Shown here piece by piece: positions 46,733 to 57,509 of a stretch of 64,000 nucleotides of DNA. Source of the stretch: Luteibacter mycovicinus (GTDB lineage: Bacteria; Pseudomonadota; Gammaproteobacteria; Xanthomonadales; Rhodanobacteraceae). The stretch is taken from assembly GCF_000745235.1 (NCBI RefSeq), contig NZ_JQNL01000001.1, positions 3,342,001 through 3,406,000 on the forward strand. Direction: 5' to 3'. Every line of letters starts with the position of its first letter. Position 1 is the first letter of the stretch. The notes under the pieces were generated by a model. It made no database searches, had not been told where the DNA came from, and saw nothing but the letters and a program-made list of their open reading frames with translations. The position numbers and the translations under genes are program-made.

Positions 46733-47374
46733 ATGAGTATCGGACTGGTTGGCCGCAAGTGCGGCATGAGCCGGCTCTTCACCGAAGACGGCCGCTCGAT
46801 TCCGGTGACGCTGATTGAAGCGACCCCGAATCGTGTGACGCAGGTGAAGACCGAAGAAAACGACGGCTACAGCGCCGTGCAGGTGACGACGGGTGCCAAG
46901 CGCGCCTCGCTCCTCACCTCGCCGCTGAAGGGTCACTACGCTAACGCCAAGGTCGAGCCCGGCCGCGGTCTGTGGGAGTTCCGCGTTTCCGCGGAAGACG
47001 CAGGCAAGTACGCGATCGGCACCGAGATCAAGGCTGACGACGTGTTCACTGTCGGTCAGACGGTCGACGTCGCCGGCGTGTCGAAGGGTAAGGGTTTCCA
47101 GGGCACCATCAAGCGTCACCACTTCAAGATGGGCGACGCCACGCACGGTAACTCGCTGTCGCATCGCGCCCCTGGCTCGATCGGTCAGCGTCAGACGCCG
47201 GGCCGCGTGTTCCCTGGTAAGAAGATGTCGGGCCACATGGGCGCGGTCAACCGCACCCAGCAGGGCCTCGAAGTGGTCAAGGTCGATTCCGAGCGTCACC
47301 TCATCGCAGTCAAGGGCGCAGTCCCGGGCGCGCCGGGTGGTGATGTCGTGATCCGCCCGACGACCAAGGGCTGA
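46733..47374 (+). CDS. rplC: 50S ribosomal protein L3
   Basis: 213 residues. It starts near the peptidyl transferase centre in 50S assembly. Conserved [13 protein letters not shown] and the extension loop [25 protein letters not shown]. The Gln in the GQRQTPGR segment is the site methylated by PrmB in enterobacteria. Confidence 0.97.
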   Translation: MSIGLVGRKCGMSRLFTEDGRSIPVTLIEATPNRVTQVKTEENDGYSAVQVTTGAKRASLLTSPLKGHYANAKVEPGRGLWEFRVSAEDAGKYAIGTEIKADDVFTVGQTVDVAGVSKGKGFQGTIKRHHFKMGDATHGNSLSHRAPGSIGQRQTPGRVFPGKKMSGHMGAVNRTQQGLEVVKVDSERHLIAVKGAVPGAPGGDVVIRPTTKG

Positions 47375-47385
47375 GGAGAGACGCC

Positions 47386-47988
47386 ATGGAACTCAACGTT
47401 ATTGGCGCCAAGGCGCTCACCGTGTCGGACGACGTGTTCGGCGGCGAGTACAAGAAGGCCCTCGTGCATCAGGTCGTCACCGCCTATCAGGCGGCTGGCC
47501 GTGCCGGCACGAAGGCTCAGCTGTCTCGCGGTCAGATGTCCGGTACGACCAAGAAGTTCAAGAAGCAGAAGGGTGGCGGCGCACGCCACGGCGATTACCG
47601 CGCCCCGATCTTTGTCGGCGGTGGTGTGACGTTCGCGGCCAAGCCGCGCAGCTTCGAGCAGAAGGTCAACCGCAAGGCTTACCGCGTCGCGATCCGTTCG
47701 ATCGTCGCCGAACTCAACCGTCAGGATCGCCTGAAGGTCGTGTCCGAGCTGTCGATGGAAGCCCCGAGCACCAAGGGCATGATCGCCAAGCTGGCCGAGC
47801 TCGAAGTCAAGGGTCGCGTGCTGCTGGTGTCGGAAGACGCCACTGAAGCGCTGTACCTGTCCGCTCGCAACATTCCGTACATCCACGTCGTCGACGTGCT
47901 GGCCCTGAATCCGGTCAGCCTGGTCGGTAGCGACTACGTCGTCATGACGGTGGACGCGGTCAAGAAGGTCGAGGAGTGGCTCGCATGA
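47386..47988 (+). CDS. rplD: 50S ribosomal protein L4
   Basis: 200 residues. The exit-tunnel extension is [25 protein letters not shown]. In E. coli L4 is the regulator of the S10 operon. The stop overlaps the rplW start as ATGA. Confidence 0.97.
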   Translation: MELNVIGAKALTVSDDVFGGEYKKALVHQVVTAYQAAGRAGTKAQLSRGQMSGTTKKFKKQKGGGARHGDYRAPIFVGGGVTFAAKPRSFEQKVNRKAYRVAIRSIVAELNRQDRLKVVSELSMEAPSTKGMIAKLAELEVKGRVLLVSEDATEALYLSARNIPYIHVVDVLALNPVSLVGSDYVVMTVDAVKKVEEWLA

Positions 47989-48278
47989 GCACCGAACGCA
48001 CGCTTAATACGCTTCGCGCGCCGCACATCTCCGAGAAGTCGGCTCGCCTTGCTGAGAATAACCAGTACGTTTTCGTCGTGGCGCCTGAGGCGACCAAGGC
48101 CGATGTCCGTGCAGCGGTGGAACATCTCTTCGACGTCAAAGTCCTGGATGTGAACCTCGTTAACACGAAGGGCAAGGTCAAGTCGTTCCGCTTCCGCACT
48201 GGCAACCGCCAGGGCAAGCGTAAGGCCTACGTGCGCCTCGCCGACGGTCATACGATCGACGTGTCGGCCAAGGCCTGA
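47985..48278 (+). CDS. rplW: 50S ribosomal protein L23
   Basis: 97 residues from the ATG at 47985 that overlaps the rplD stop. L23 sits at the tunnel exit and docks SRP and trigger factor. Conserved [14 protein letters not shown] and the RNA-binding loop [15 protein letters not shown]. Confidence 0.96.
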   Translation: MSTERTLNTLRAPHISEKSARLAENNQYVFVVAPEATKADVRAAVEHLFDVKVLDVNLVNTKGKVKSFRFRTGNRQGKRKAYVRLADGHTIDVSAKA

Positions 48279-48296
48279 GCCAGGAGTTGAATTGAG

Positions 48297-49118
48297 ATGG
48301 CACTGATCACTCACAAGCCGACCTCCCCGGGCCGCCGCGACGCTGTCAGCGTGCGGACCGAAGGTCTGTACAAGGGCGCTCCTTACGCGCCCCTGACCGA
48401 ATCGCAGTCGAAGACCGGCGGTCGCAACCATTACGGTCGCATCACCACCCGTCATCGCGGCGGCGGTCACAAGCAGGCGTACCGCATCATCGACTTCAAG
48501 CGCGACAAGGAAGGCATTGCCGCCGTTGTCGAGCGTCTTGAATACGATCCGAACCGCACCGCGCACATCGCGCTGCTGTGCTACGCCGACGGCGAGCGCC
48601 GCTACATCATCGCGCCGAAGGGCGTGGCGGTTGGCGATCGTCTCGTGTCGGGTTCCGACTCCCCGATCAAGCCGGGCAACTGCCTGCCGCTTCGTTCGAT
48701 CCCGGTCGGTTCCACGATCCACTGCATCGAGATGAAGCCGGGCAAGGGTGCGCAGATCGCACGCTCCGCCGGCGCTTCGGTCCAGCTGGTCGCTCGCGAG
48801 CAGGGCTATGCCACGCTGCGTCTTCGCTCCGGCGAAATGCGTCGCGTCCCGGTTGAATGCCGCGCCACCATCGGTGAAGTCGGCAACTCCGAACACAGCC
48901 TGCGCAAGCTCGGCAAGGCCGGTAAGAAGCGTTGGGCAGGTATTCGTCCGACCGTCCGCGGCGTCGTCATGAACCCGGTCGACCATCCGCATGGCGGTGG
49001 TGAAGGCAAGACCTCCGGTGGCCGTCATCCGGTCTCGCCGTGGGGCACGCCGACCAAGGGCTACAAGACGCGCAACAACAAGCGCACCGAACAGTTCATC
49101 GTGCGTCGTCGCAAGTAA
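48297..49118 (+). CDS. rplB: 50S ribosomal protein L2
   Basis: 273 residues. L2 is needed for subunit joining and peptidyl transfer. The conserved [13 protein letters not shown] segment with the functional His is near the C-terminus; the N-terminal [19 protein letters not shown] is also present. Confidence 0.97.
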   Translation: MALITHKPTSPGRRDAVSVRTEGLYKGAPYAPLTESQSKTGGRNHYGRITTRHRGGGHKQAYRIIDFKRDKEGIAAVVERLEYDPNRTAHIALLCYADGERRYIIAPKGVAVGDRLVSGSDSPIKPGNCLPLRSIPVGSTIHCIEMKPGKGAQIARSAGASVQLVAREQGYATLRLRSGEMRRVPVECRATIGEVGNSEHSLRKLGKAGKKRWAGIRPTVRGVVMNPVDHPHGGGEGKTSGGRHPVSPWGTPTKGYKTRNNKRTEQFIVRRRK

Positions 49119-49131
49119 TTAGGAAACGATC

Positions 49132-49404
49132 ATGCCGCGCTCTCTAAAAAAAGGTCCGTTCGTCGACCTGCACCTCGTGAAAAAGGTGGAAGCCGCCGTT
49201 TCCGCCAATAACAAGCGTCCGATCAAGACCTGGTCGCGTCGTTCGATGATCCTGCCGGAGATGGTCGGTCTGACCATCGCCATCCACAACGGCCGCCAGC
49301 ATGTGCCTGTGTTGATCAACGAGAACATGGTCGGGCACAAGCTCGGCGAGTTCGCGGTGACCCGCACGTACAAGGGCCACGCCGGCGACAAGAAGGGCAA
49401 GTGA
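49132..49404 (+). CDS. rpsS: 30S ribosomal protein S19
   Basis: 90 residues, [15 protein letters not shown]... and [19 protein letters not shown] at the C-terminus. Located in the 30S head next to S13. The stop overlaps the rplV ATG by one base. Confidence 0.97.
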   Translation: MPRSLKKGPFVDLHLVKKVEAAVSANNKRPIKTWSRRSMILPEMVGLTIAIHNGRQHVPVLINENMVGHKLGEFAVTRTYKGHAGDKKGK

Positions 49405-49739
49405 TGAGCACCGAAGCCAAAGCGATCCTGCGCAGCGCCCGCATCTCGGCGCAGAAGGCACGCCTGGTGGCTGACCTGGTCCGCGGTTTGCCCGTGGGCC
49501 GAGCCAGCGACGTGCTCGCCTTTACCAACAAGAAGGCCGCTCACCTTGTTCGCAAGGTGCTGCTCTCCGCCGTCGCCAATGCCGAGAACAATCTCGGTGC
49601 CGACGTCGACGAGCTGAAGGTCGCACGCATCTTCGTCGACGAAGGTCCGGCGATGAAGCGTATGTACGCCCGCGCCAAAGGCCGCGGTTCGCGCATCCTG
49701 AAGCGCACCAGCCACATCACTGTGGTTGTTGGCAACTGA
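49404..49739 (+). CDS. rplV: 50S ribosomal protein L22
   Basis: 111 residues from the ATG at 49404. The tunnel beta-hairpin [24 protein letters not shown] is intact, with no macrolide-resistance deletion. A GTG one codon earlier lies inside the rpsS end and is less likely. Confidence 0.96.
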   Translation: MSTEAKAILRSARISAQKARLVADLVRGLPVGRASDVLAFTNKKAAHLVRKVLLSAVANAENNLGADVDELKVARIFVDEGPAMKRMYARAKGRGSRILKRTSHITVVVGN

Positions 49740-49754
49740 CTGGGGTAAGAGACG

Positions 49755-50477
49755 ATGGGTCATAAAGTTCATCCCACCGGTATCCGCCTCGGCATTGCCA
49801 AGGACTGGAACTCGAAGTGGTACGCAAACAAGGGTGAGTATGCTGTGTATCTCGCAGCGGACCTGAAGGTCCGTGAGATGCTCCGCAAGAAGCTCGCCGC
49901 CGCGGGTATCTCGAAGATCCAGATCGAGCGCCCGGCCAAGACCGCCCGCGTGACGATCCACACCGCCCGTCCGGGCGTGGTGATCGGCAAGAAGGGTGAG
50001 GACATCGAGAAGCTGCGTAAGGAAGTCACCGACATGATGGGCGTCCCGACGCACATCAACGTCAGCGAAGTCCGTAAGCCGGAGCTCGATGCCCAGCTCG
50101 TCGCTGAATCGATCGCTCAGCAGCTCGAGCGTCGCATCATGTTCCGCCGCGCCATGAAGCGCTCGGTTGGTAACGCGATGCGCCTCGGTGCCCTGGGCAT
50201 CAAGATCAACGTCTCCGGCCGTCTGAATGGCGCCGAGATCGCTCGCTCCGAGTGGGCCCGTGAAGGTCGCGTTCCGCTGCACACGCTGCGTGCGGACATC
50301 GACTACGGCACCGCCGAAGCCAAGACCCAGTACGGCATCATCGGTGTCAAGGTATGGGTCTATAAGGGCGAGATCTTCGATCTGGCGGCAGCTACGGCCG
50401 AGTCGAAGGAAGAACAGCAGCCTCAGCAGTCGCGCCGCGACGGTGGTGAAAACCGCCGCGAGCGGACGGCCAAGTAA
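49755..50477 (+). CDS. rpsC: 30S ribosomal protein S3
   Basis: 240 residues. KH domain with [18 protein letters not shown]; the C-terminal domain lines the mRNA entry tunnel with helicase-related arginines ([11 protein letters not shown]). The polar, Gln/Arg-rich tail is not conserved. Confidence 0.97.
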   Translation: MGHKVHPTGIRLGIAKDWNSKWYANKGEYAVYLAADLKVREMLRKKLAAAGISKIQIERPAKTARVTIHTARPGVVIGKKGEDIEKLRKEVTDMMGVPTHINVSEVRKPELDAQLVAESIAQQLERRIMFRRAMKRSVGNAMRLGALGIKINVSGRLNGAEIARSEWAREGRVPLHTLRADIDYGTAEAKTQYGIIGVKVWVYKGEIFDLAAATAESKEEQQPQQSRRDGGENRRERTAK

Positions 50478-50488
50478 GGAGCGTTGCC

Positions 50489-50902
50489 ATGTTGCAACCT
50501 AAGCGCACTAAGTTCCGCAAGCAGTTCAAGGGCCGCAATGACGGCCTGGCGTTCAACTCCAATCTCGTGAGCTTCGGCGAGTACGGCCTCAAGGCGACGA
50601 CGCACGGTCAGCTGACCGCACGTCAGATCGAAGCGGCCCGTCGTTGCATCACGCGTTTCGTCAAGCGTGGCGGCAAGCTTTGGATCCGGGTCTTCCCGGA
50701 CAAGCCGATCACCCGCAAGCCGATCGAAGTTCGAATGGGCGCCGGTAAGGGTAGCGTCGAGTTCTGGGTCGCTCCGATCCAGCCCGGTCGCATGCTTTAT
50801 GAAATCGAAGGTGTCGACGAGACGACGGCACGCGAAGCGTTCCGTCTGGCCGCAGCAAAGCTGTCCGTCCAGACCCAGTTCGTCTCCAGGGCGGTGATGT
50901 AA
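50489..50902 (+). CDS. rplP: 50S ribosomal protein L16
   Basis: 137 residues. It helps position A-site tRNA. Conserved [42 protein letters not shown]. The Arg preceding the MGAGKG segment corresponds to the site hydroxylated in E. coli. The stop overlaps rpmC by one base. Confidence 0.97.
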   Translation: MLQPKRTKFRKQFKGRNDGLAFNSNLVSFGEYGLKATTHGQLTARQIEAARRCITRFVKRGGKLWIRVFPDKPITRKPIEVRMGAGKGSVEFWVAPIQPGRMLYEIEGVDETTAREAFRLAAAKLSVQTQFVSRAVM

Positions 50903-51087
50903 TGGCCAGCAAAGATATCAATCAGAAGTCGGCGGAAGAGCTTAAGCAGGATCTGCTGGACCTTCGCAAGGAGCAGTTCAATCTGCGCATGCAGAAGGGC
51001 TCCGGTCAGCTCACTCAGCCGCACCAGCTGCGCCGCGTTCGGCGTGACATCGCCCGCACGAAGTTCGTGCTCGGCGCTAAGAAGTAA
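50902..51087 (+). CDS. rpmC: 50S ribosomal protein L29
   Basis: 61 residues, two-helix hairpin; [24 protein letters not shown] is the family signature. Sits near the tunnel exit beside L23. Its ATG overlaps the rplP stop (TAATG). Confidence 0.96.
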   Translation: MASKDINQKSAEELKQDLLDLRKEQFNLRMQKGSGQLTQPHQLRRVRRDIARTKFVLGAKK

Positions 51088-51098
51088 GGACGGCGGAC

Positions 51099-51359
51099 AT
51101 GAGTGATAACACGAAGACGGCGCGCACCCTCACGGGTCGTGTCATCAGCAACAAGATGGACCATACCGTAACGGTTCTGATCGAGCGTCAGGTGCAGCAT
51201 CCGCTGCTCGGCAAGATCATCCGCCGCTCCACGAAGCTCCACGCACATGACGAGACCGGTGCGAACGAGGGCGACCTGGTGCGGATCGCGGAATGCCGTC
51301 CGCTGTCGAAGACCAAACATCACCGCGTGGTCGAAATCGTCACGCGCGCTGAAGTCTAA
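51099..51359 (+). CDS. rpsQ: 30S ribosomal protein S17
   Basis: 86 residues, OB fold binding 16S rRNA helix 11. Conserved [20 protein letters not shown] and [16 protein letters not shown]. Confidence 0.96.
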   Translation: MSDNTKTARTLTGRVISNKMDHTVTVLIERQVQHPLLGKIIRRSTKLHAHDETGANEGDLVRIAECRPLSKTKHHRVVEIVTRAEV

Positions 51360-51373
51360 GGAGAAGAGCAGCC

Positions 51374-51742
51374 ATGATTCAGGTGCAAAGCTCGCTTTCC
51401 GCAGCGGACAACAGCGGTGCGAAGGAAATGATGTGCATCAAGGTGCTGGGCGGCTCGAAGCGCCGTTACGCCAGCGTCGGTGATGTGATCAAGGTGACCA
51501 TCAAGGACGCCATTCCTCGCGGTAAGGTCAAGAAGGGTGAGGTGTACAACGCCGTGGTGGTTCGTACCGCCAAGGGTGTGCGCCGCGCTGACGGTTCCGT
51601 TATCCGTTTCGACGGTAACGCGGCCGTCCTCCTCAACAATAAGCTCGAGCCGATCGGCACCCGTATTTTCGGGCCGGTTACCCGCGAGCTGCGCAACGAG
51701 AAGTTCATGAAGATCGTCTCGCTCGCGCCCGAAGTGCTCTGA
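51374..51742 (+). CDS. rplN: 50S ribosomal protein L14
   Basis: 122 residues, [27 protein letters not shown]. Contacts 16S helix 14 at the subunit bridge and is the RsfS silencing-factor docking site. First gene of the spc set. Confidence 0.97.
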   Translation: MIQVQSSLSAADNSGAKEMMCIKVLGGSKRRYASVGDVIKVTIKDAIPRGKVKKGEVYNAVVVRTAKGVRRADGSVIRFDGNAAVLLNNKLEPIGTRIFGPVTRELRNEKFMKIVSLAPEVL

Positions 51743-51755
51743 GCGGAGGCCAGAC

Positions 51756-52067
51756 ATGAACCGTATCCGCAAGGGTGACAACGTCGTCGTCATCACCGGC
51801 AAGAACAAGGGGCAGCGCGGCGACGTGCTGCGCGTCGATGGCGACCGCGTTGTCGTCTCGAACGTCAACCTGGTCAAGCGCCACACCAAGCCGAACCCCC
51901 AGGCCAACCAGCCGGGTGGGATCGTCGAGCGTGAGGCCTCGATCCATATCTCCAATGTACAGCTCTTCAACTCCGCCACGAACAAGGGCGAGCGCGCTGG
52001 CACCAAGACGCTCGAGGACGGGCGCAAGGTGCGCGTGTTCCGCTCCGGCGAAGTAGTCGACGCGTAA
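51756..52067 (+). CDS. rplX: 50S ribosomal protein L24
   Basis: 103 residues. KOW motif [22 protein letters not shown]. Assembly initiator protein of the 50S subunit. Confidence 0.97.
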   Translation: MNRIRKGDNVVVITGKNKGQRGDVLRVDGDRVVVSNVNLVKRHTKPNPQANQPGGIVEREASIHISNVQLFNSATNKGERAGTKTLEDGRKVRVFRSGEVVDA

Positions 52068-52079
52068 GGAACCGAAGTC

Positions 52080-52619
52080 ATGACCCGTCTTGAAACGTTT
52101 TACAAAGAGTCGGTAATGCAGAAGCTCACTGAGCGCTTCGGTTACCAGAATGTGATGCAGGTTCCGCGCATTACGAAGATCACGCTCAACATGGGCGTCG
52201 GCGAAGCTGCCGGTAACAAGAAGATCCTCGATAACGCCGTTGCCGACATGACGAAGATCGCCGGTCAGAAGCCGATCACGACGAAGGCCCGCGTGTCGGT
52301 CGCTTCGTTCAAGATCCGCGATGGCTGGCCGATCGGTTGCAAGGTCACGCTGCGTCGTGCCCAGATGTGGGAATTCCTGGACCGCCTGATCAACATCTCG
52401 CTGCCGCGTACGCGCGACTTCCGTGGTGTCTCGGGCCGTGCCTTCGATGGCCGTGGTAACTACAACTTCGGCGTCAAGGAACAGATCATTTTCCCGGAAA
52501 TCGACTTCGATCAGGTTGACGCGCTGCGCGGTATGGATATCTCCATCACCACGACCGCGAAGACCGACGAAGAAGCCAAGGCGCTGCTGGAAGCTTTCAG
52601 CTTCCCGTTCCGCAACTGA
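52080..52619 (+). CDS. rplE: 50S ribosomal protein L5
   Basis: 179 residues. Binds 5S rRNA and contacts P-site tRNA. Conserved [18 protein letters not shown] and [19 protein letters not shown]. Confidence 0.97.
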   Translation: MTRLETFYKESVMQKLTERFGYQNVMQVPRITKITLNMGVGEAAGNKKILDNAVADMTKIAGQKPITTKARVSVASFKIRDGWPIGCKVTLRRAQMWEFLDRLINISLPRTRDFRGVSGRAFDGRGNYNFGVKEQIIFPEIDFDQVDALRGMDISITTTAKTDEEAKALLEAFSFPFRN

Positions 52620-52633
52620 TCAACAGGTAGAAC

Positions 52634-52939
52634 ATGGCCAAGACCTCGATGGTCGAGCGCGACCTCAAGCGCACCAAGCTCGTCAAGAAGTACGCTGCCA
52701 AGCGTGCGGAATACAAGGCGATCGTTCTGAGCGCGACCGCTTCGTACGACGAGAAGATGGAAGCCCAGACGAAGCTGCAGAAGCTTCCCCGTGATGCGAG
52801 CCCGTCGCGCCAGCGTAACCGCTGCGCACTGACTGGCCGCCCGCGTGGCGTTTACAGCAAGTTCGGCCTCGGCCGCAACAAGCTCCGCGAAGCCACCATG
52901 CGTGGTGACGTCCCGGGTCTGCGCAAGGCTAGCTGGTAA
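52634..52939 (+). CDS. rpsN: 30S ribosomal protein S14 (zinc-free type)
   Basis: 101 residues, the long form lacking the CxxC...CxxC zinc site. C-terminal [29 protein letters not shown] is the family signature. A 167-bp gap with palindrome, promoter and hairpins separates it from rpsH. Confidence 0.97.
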   Translation: MAKTSMVERDLKRTKLVKKYAAKRAEYKAIVLSATASYDEKMEAQTKLQKLPRDASPSRQRNRCALTGRPRGVYSKFGLGRNKLREATMRGDVPGLRKASW

Positions 52940-52972
52940 AAAACAGCCTCCGCTCCGGCGGGGGAGGGTGGT

Positions 52973-53040
52973 CCTGGACAAAACTTGTCCAGGCCGCCTC
53001 ATGCTGCTATAGTCGTCGGTCTGCGCAATGCAGACCGACG
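52973..53040 (+). promoter_or_regulatory. Internal spc-operon promoter with palindrome, rpsN-rpsH gap
   Basis: A perfect dyad CCTGGACAA-AAC-TTGTCCAGG (52973-52993) overlaps a -35 TTGTCC (52985-52990). The spacer is 17 bp and the extended -10 is TGCTATAGT (TATAGT 53008-53013). Immediately after lies an 11-bp hairpin CGTCGGTCTGC / GCAGACCGACG (53014-53040), covering the predicted start. A hairpin CCTCCGC.../...GCGGGGGAGG also sits just after rpsN (52947-52967). The dyad could be an operator, or an RNA hairpin in the readthrough transcript. Confidence 0.65.
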
Positions 53041-53106
53041 ATTTGTCGGCACTACAATTTAAGATTTCCGGTCATACGGATATCGGTACTCTCAAGGGTT
53101 TTTCTT

Positions 53107-53502
53107 ATGAGCATGACTGATCCCATCGCCGATCTGTTTACGCGCATCCGCAACGGCCAGGCGTCTGGCAAAGCGGTTGTACGTATGCCGTCGTCGAAAG
53201 TGAAGCTGGCCCTGGCCAAGCTTCTTCAGAACGAAGGCTACATCCTCGACGCCCGTACCGCTGACGAAGCGGGCAAGCCGGTCCTCGAGATCAAGCTCAA
53301 GTATTTCGAAGGCCGTCCGGCCATTGAAACCATTTCCCGTGTCAGCCGTTCCGGTCTCCGCGTCTACCGCGGCAAGGACGAGCTGCCGAAGGTCCTCGGT
53401 GGCCTGGGTATCTCGATCATCTCGACTTCCGCCGGTCTCCTGACCGACGCGCAGGCCCGTTCGAAGGGTCTGGGCGGCGAAGTCATCGGCCAGGTGGCGT
53501 AA
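53107..53502 (+). CDS. rpsH: 30S ribosomal protein S8
   Basis: 131 residues. Conserved [14 protein letters not shown] and C-terminal [27 protein letters not shown]. In E. coli S8 is the repressor of the spc operon; here its gene is the first after the internal promoter. AAGGG lies before the ATG. Confidence 0.97.
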   Translation: MSMTDPIADLFTRIRNGQASGKAVVRMPSSKVKLALAKLLQNEGYILDARTADEAGKPVLEIKLKYFEGRPAIETISRVSRSGLRVYRGKDELPKVLGGLGISIISTSAGLLTDAQARSKGLGGEVIGQVA

Positions 53503-53513
53503 GGAGTCCCGAT

Positions 53514-54041
53514 ATGTCACGCGTAGCCAAGCTCCCCATCACCCTCCCGAAGGGCGTTGAAGTCTCCGTCGCCAATGGCACGGTCTCGGTCAAGGGCCCG
53601 AAGGGCACCCTGACGACCCACGAGCTGCCGGGCGTCTCGCTCTCGCAGGACAATGGCGTCCTTACGATCGTTCTGGCCGACGGTGCAGACGACAAGTTCG
53701 GCGGCACCGCCCGCGCGATCATCGCCAACATGGTGACTGGCGTGGCCAGCGGCTTCGAGAAGAAGCTCGAGCTCGTCGGCGTCGGTTACCGCGCGCAGCT
53801 GGCAGGCAAGGCCGTAAACCTTTCCCTCGGCTTCTCGCACCCGGTCGTGTTCGACGCGCCGGAAGGCATCACCATCGAAGTCCCGACGCAGACGGAAATC
53901 CTTATCAAGGGTGCCGACAAGCAGCTCGTGGGCCAGACGGCCGCCAAGATCCGTGCTTTCCGTTCGCCGGAGCCCTACAAGGGCAAGGGCGTTCGCTACG
54001 CCGGCGAGAAGATCATCCTGAAGGAAGCCAAGAAGGCCTAA
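53514..54041 (+). CDS. rplF: 50S ribosomal protein L6
   Basis: 175 residues, two repeated folds; [18 protein letters not shown] at the start and the RNA-binding signature [16 protein letters not shown] near the end. Close to the factor-binding site. Confidence 0.97.
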   Translation: MSRVAKLPITLPKGVEVSVANGTVSVKGPKGTLTTHELPGVSLSQDNGVLTIVLADGADDKFGGTARAIIANMVTGVASGFEKKLELVGVGYRAQLAGKAVNLSLGFSHPVVFDAPEGITIEVPTQTEILIKGADKQLVGQTAAKIRAFRSPEPYKGKGVRYAGEKIILKEAKKA

Positions 54042-54071
54042 TCGGCCTATCCGCTTTCTGGAGACCAGACG

Positions 54072-54422
54072 ATGAACAAGAATACATCCCGCCTGCGCCG
54101 CGCCAAGTCGACCCGTGCCCACATCCGTGAGCTCGCCGTCGCCCGCCTGAGCGTGCACCGCACCGGTCAGCACATCTACGCCCAGGTCTTCGCGCCGAAC
54201 GGCACCGTCGTGGCAGCCGCCTCGACCGTGCAGAGCTCGGTTGCCGAAGGTCTCAAGAGCAAGAAGAACATCGAAGCCGCCACCACGGTGGGCCGCATCG
54301 TTGCCGAGCGCGCCCAGGCCGCCGGTATCGAAGCTGTCGCGTTCGACCGCTCGGGTTTCCGCTATCACGGTCGCATCAAGGCTCTGGCCGATGCGGCTCG
54401 TGAGGCCGGCCTCAAGTTCTAA
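54072..54422 (+). CDS. rplR: 50S ribosomal protein L18
   Basis: 116 residues. Binds 5S rRNA with L5 and L25. Basic N-terminus [14 protein letters not shown] and C-terminal [24 protein letters not shown]. Confidence 0.97.
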   Translation: MNKNTSRLRRAKSTRAHIRELAVARLSVHRTGQHIYAQVFAPNGTVVAAASTVQSSVAEGLKSKKNIEAATTVGRIVAERAQAAGIEAVAFDRSGFRYHGRIKALADAAREAGLKF

Positions 54423-54436
54423 GAGGCGTCAGGCCA

Positions 54437-54534
54437 CGGTATCGGTCCTCAGGGGCCGGTGCCGCCCGCTGTAACTACAACTCCAAGCGGCGACCGAGCC
54501 GTAAACAGAAGTCCCGGCTAACTACCATGCCGGG
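54437..54534 (+). other. Hairpins in the rplR-rpsE gap
   Basis: This gap is 127 bp, unusual inside the spc operon. It holds a 9-bp stem CGGTATCGG / CCGGTGCCG (54437-54464, two G-U pairs) and a 6-bp stem CCCGGC / GCCGGG (54513-54534) ending 15 bp before the rpsE start. No clear promoter or T run. Confidence 0.5.
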
Positions 54535-54549
54535 CTATCAGGAAAAGAG

Positions 54550-55059
54550 ATGTCCTCGACAGATCGCGAAAATTCGGACGGCATGCTTGAAAAGCTTATC
54601 GCCGTCAACCGCGTGGCCAAGACCGTCAAGGGTGGCCGCCAGATGAGCTTCACCGCGCTGACGGTTGTCGGCGATGGCGAAGGCCGCGTCGGTTTTGGTT
54701 ATGGCAAGGCGCGTGAAGTGCCGGTTGCCATCTCCAAGGCCATGGAGCGCGCCCGCCGCAACATGGTGTCCATCGAACTCAACAACGGCACGCTGTGGTA
54801 CGCCATCAAGGCCAACCACGGTGCGGCTCGCGTCTACATGCAGCCTGCTTCGCAGGGTACCGGCGTCATCGCCGGCGGCGCCATGCGCGCTGTCCTCGAA
54901 GTGGTTGGCGTGAAGGACGTGCTCGCCAAGGCTGTCGGCTCGCGCAACCCGATCAACCTCGTCCGCGCGACGATCAAGGGTCTGCAGGCCGTTGCTTCGC
55001 CGAAGCGCATCGCCGCCAAGCGTGGCAAGACGATCGAAGAGGTTCTCGGCAATGGCTAA
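54550..55059 (+). CDS. rpsE: 30S ribosomal protein S5
   Basis: 169 residues. dsRBD-like N-terminal domain ([26 protein letters not shown]) and C-terminal domain with [15 protein letters not shown]. No spectinomycin-resistance change is evident in the [10 protein letters not shown] loop. The stop overlaps the rpmD start by 8 bp. Confidence 0.97.
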   Translation: MSSTDRENSDGMLEKLIAVNRVAKTVKGGRQMSFTALTVVGDGEGRVGFGYGKAREVPVAISKAMERARRNMVSIELNNGTLWYAIKANHGAARVYMQPASQGTGVIAGGAMRAVLEVVGVKDVLAKAVGSRNPINLVRATIKGLQAVASPKRIAAKRGKTIEEVLGNG

Positions 55060-55255
55060 GAAGAATGAAACCGCCGCTGGCGGTACCGTCCGCGTGCGCC
55101 TGGTCAAGGGTCTGCGCGGCGTGCAGGGTCGTCATCGTCTGAGCGTCAAGGCCCTCGGCCTCGGCAAGCTCAACGACGTCCGCGAACTGAAGGATAGCCC
55201 GCAGGTCCGTGGCCTTATCAACAAGGTCTACTACCTGGTTCGGGTCGAGGAGTAA
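55052..55255 (+). CDS. rpmD: 50S ribosomal protein L30
   Basis: 67 residues from the ATG at 55052, inside the last codons of rps[37 protein letters not shown] is the family pattern. The longer open frame upstream is only overlap with rpsE. Confidence 0.95.
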   Translation: MAKKNETAAGGTVRVRLVKGLRGVQGRHRLSVKALGLGKLNDVRELKDSPQVRGLINKVYYLVRVEE

Positions 55256-55258
55256 GTC

Positions 55259-55690
55259 ATGCGTCTTAACGATCTCAGGCCCGGTAAGGGCGCTCGCAAG
55301 ACCCGTACCCGCGTCGCTCGCGGTATCGGCTCCGGCCTCGGCAAGACGGCCGGCCGTGGTCACAAGGGTCAGCACGCCCGTGCGGGTAACACGCACCGCG
55401 TGGGTTTCGAAGGCGGCCAGATGCCGCTGCAGCGTCGTCTTCCGAAGGTGGGCTTCCGCTCGCTGAAGAAGGCCGACACGCAGCAGGTCATGCTGTACCA
55501 GCTCGCCGTCATCGAAGCCGACACGATCGATCTGATCGCTCTCCACGCCGCCGGTCTCGTGACCAGCCGCGCGAAGAAGGTCAAGATTGTCCTGAAGGGT
55601 GAAATCAATCGCGCGATCAAGCTCTCGGGCGTGCTTGCGACAGCCGGCGCCAAGGCGGCTATCGAAGCCGCCGGCGGCAGCGTGGAGTAA
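55259..55690 (+). CDS. rplO: 50S ribosomal protein L15
   Basis: 143 residues. Glycine/arginine-rich N-terminus ([26 protein letters not shown]) and C-terminal [19 protein letters not shown]. Stop 4 bp before secY. Confidence 0.97.
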   Translation: MRLNDLRPGKGARKTRTRVARGIGSGLGKTAGRGHKGQHARAGNTHRVGFEGGQMPLQRRLPKVGFRSLKKADTQQVMLYQLAVIEADTIDLIALHAAGLVTSRAKKVKIVLKGEINRAIKLSGVLATAGAKAAIEAAGGSVE

Positions 55691-55694
55691 TCAG

Positions 55695-57014
55695 GTGGCT
55701 GCAGCGCAGGGCACAACGCTCGGCTCGCTGGGCAAACTGACGGAACTGCGTCAGCGCATCTTCTTCCTGATCGGTGCGCTGATCGTCTTCCGCCTCGGTT
55801 CGTTCATCCCGGTTCCGGGCGTGAATCCTGAGGCGATGACGAGCCTGGTGGAAGGCGGCGGCGGCCTGTTGAACATGGTCAACATGTTCTCCGGTGGTTC
55901 GCTGTCGCGTTTCTCGGTGTTCGCGCTCGGTGTGGTGCCGTATATCTCGGCATCGATCGTGGTGCAGATGATGGGCTCGGTCATTCCGTCGCTCATGGCT
56001 CTGCGTAAGGAAGGCGAGTCGGGTCGTCGCAAGATGACTATGTACACGCGTTTCGGCACGGTCGGTCTGGCGGCATTTCAGGCTTTCGGTATCGCGGTCG
56101 CCCTGCAGAAGCAGGTCGGCGCCAGCGGTCCGGTCGTCTACATGCCGGGTGCCGGCTTCGTCATGGCATCGGTTGTCGGCCTCACCGCCGGCACGATGTT
56201 CCTGATGTGGCTGGGTGAGCAGATCACGGAACGCGGTATCGGCAACGGTATCTCGATGCTGATCTTCGCCGGTATCGTCGCGGGTCTGCCGGGTGCCATC
56301 GCGCACACGCTGACCATGGCGAACAACGGTGAGCTGTCGGTTCTGAAGTTGCTCATGGTGACGGCACTGATCCTGGCGGTGACTGCGTTCGTGGTGTTCA
56401 TGGAGCGCGCCCAGCGGCGCATCACCGTGAACTACGCGAAGCAGGGCAGCCAGCGCCAGTTCCAGCGCCAGACCTCGCACCTGCCGCTGAAGATCAACAT
56501 GGCGGGCGTCATTCCGCCGATCTTCGCGACGAGCCTTCTGCTTTTTCCGGCAACCGCCGCGACCTGGTTTGGCTCAGCCAATCAGTCGCGCTGGTTGCAG
56601 TGGCTGACCACGGCGCTGAGCCCGGGTGAGCCGGTCCACGACATCGTGTTCGCGGTGCTGGTGATCGGATTCGCCTTCTTCTATACGGCGATCGTGTTCA
56701 ACTCGCAGGAAACGGCGGATAACCTCAAGCGTTCGGGCGCGTTGATTCCGGGTATTCGTCCGGGTCGCGCGACGGCTGACTACATCGATGGCGTCATGAC
56801 CCGGCTTACCGGTGTTGGCGCGATTTACATCGTGCTGGTCTGCCTGGTGCCCACGTTCATGCAGAACGCCTGGCACGTACCGTTCTATTTCGGCGGCACT
56901 TCGCTGCTGATCGTGGTGGTGGTGGTGATGGACTTCACGGCTCAGGTCCAGGCCCATCTCGTCAGCCACCAGTACGAGAGTCTGCTCAAGAAGTCCAATC
57001 TCCGCCGTGGCTGA
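55695..57014 (+). CDS. secY: Preprotein translocase subunit SecY
   Basis: 439 residues with ten membrane helices, the channel of SecYEG. The GTG start at 55695 has GGAG 7 bp upstream and matches the family N-terminus ([36 protein letters not shown]). The plug, the C4/C5 cytoplasmic loops ([33 protein letters not shown]) and the C-terminal [11 protein letters not shown] are intact. No rpmJ follows; the next gene is rpsM after 126 bp. Confidence 0.97.
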   Translation: MAAAQGTTLGSLGKLTELRQRIFFLIGALIVFRLGSFIPVPGVNPEAMTSLVEGGGGLLNMVNMFSGGSLSRFSVFALGVVPYISASIVVQMMGSVIPSLMALRKEGESGRRKMTMYTRFGTVGLAAFQAFGIAVALQKQVGASGPVVYMPGAGFVMASVVGLTAGTMFLMWLGEQITERGIGNGISMLIFAGIVAGLPGAIAHTLTMANNGELSVLKLLMVTALILAVTAFVVFMERAQRRITVNYAKQGSQRQFQRQTSHLPLKINMAGVIPPIFATSLLLFPATAATWFGSANQSRWLQWLTTALSPGEPVHDIVFAVLVIGFAFFYTAIVFNSQETADNLKRSGALIPGIRPGRATADYIDGVMTRLTGVGAIYIVLVCLVPTFMQNAWHVPFYFGGTSLLIVVVVVMDFTAQVQAHLVSHQYESLLKKSNLRRG

Positions 57015-57140
57015 GATTGGACGATAAGCCCCCAAGTAGGGGAGGCCTTGGCGCCCAGCGCCGCAGGACTTCCCGTTTAGGTTAATTCAGGTTAAAATTG
57101 CGCGTTTACCGCGCACGAAACGCATCGGAGACAGTACATC

Positions 57141-57497
57141 ATGGCGCGCATCGCGGGTGTCAATTTGCCAGTCCAGAAGCATGTCTGGGTCGGCCTGCAG
57201 AGCATTTTCGGAATCGGCCGTTCGCGGGCGAAGCAGGTTTGTGTGGATGCAGGCGTGGTTCCGACCACGCCCATCAAGTCGCTTAGCGAAGGCGAGGTCG
57301 AAAAGATCCGAGCTGAAATCGCTAAGTACACGGTCGAAGGTGACCTCCGCCGCGAAGTCGGCATGGCGGTCAAGCGCCTGATGGACCTGGGTTGCTACCG
57401 TGGCCTGCGCCACCGTCGTGGCCTGCCGGTGCGCGGCCAGCGCACGCGTACCAACGCCCGTACCCGTAAGGGTCCGCGTCGTCCGATCAAGAAGTAA
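57141..57497 (+). CDS. rpsM: 30S ribosomal protein S13
   Basis: 118 residues, [34 protein letters not shown]. First gene of the alpha operon. Upstream lies TTAAAATTG (57092-57100), a fair -10 with a poor -35, and a small GCGCG/CGCGC hairpin. In E. coli S4 represses this operon via a pseudoknot here; I could not define one. Confidence 0.96.
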   Translation: MARIAGVNLPVQKHVWVGLQSIFGIGRSRAKQVCVDAGVVPTTPIKSLSEGEVEKIRAEIAKYTVEGDLRREVGMAVKRLMDLGCYRGLRHRRGLPVRGQRTRTNARTRKGPRRPIKK

Positions 57498-57509
57498 CGG
57501 ATACCGATT

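Noticed and set aside
57015..57140. Search for rpmJ (L36) between secY and rpsM
   Set aside because: No 37-38-codon frame with the L36 cysteine pattern is present, so the gene is absent from this position.
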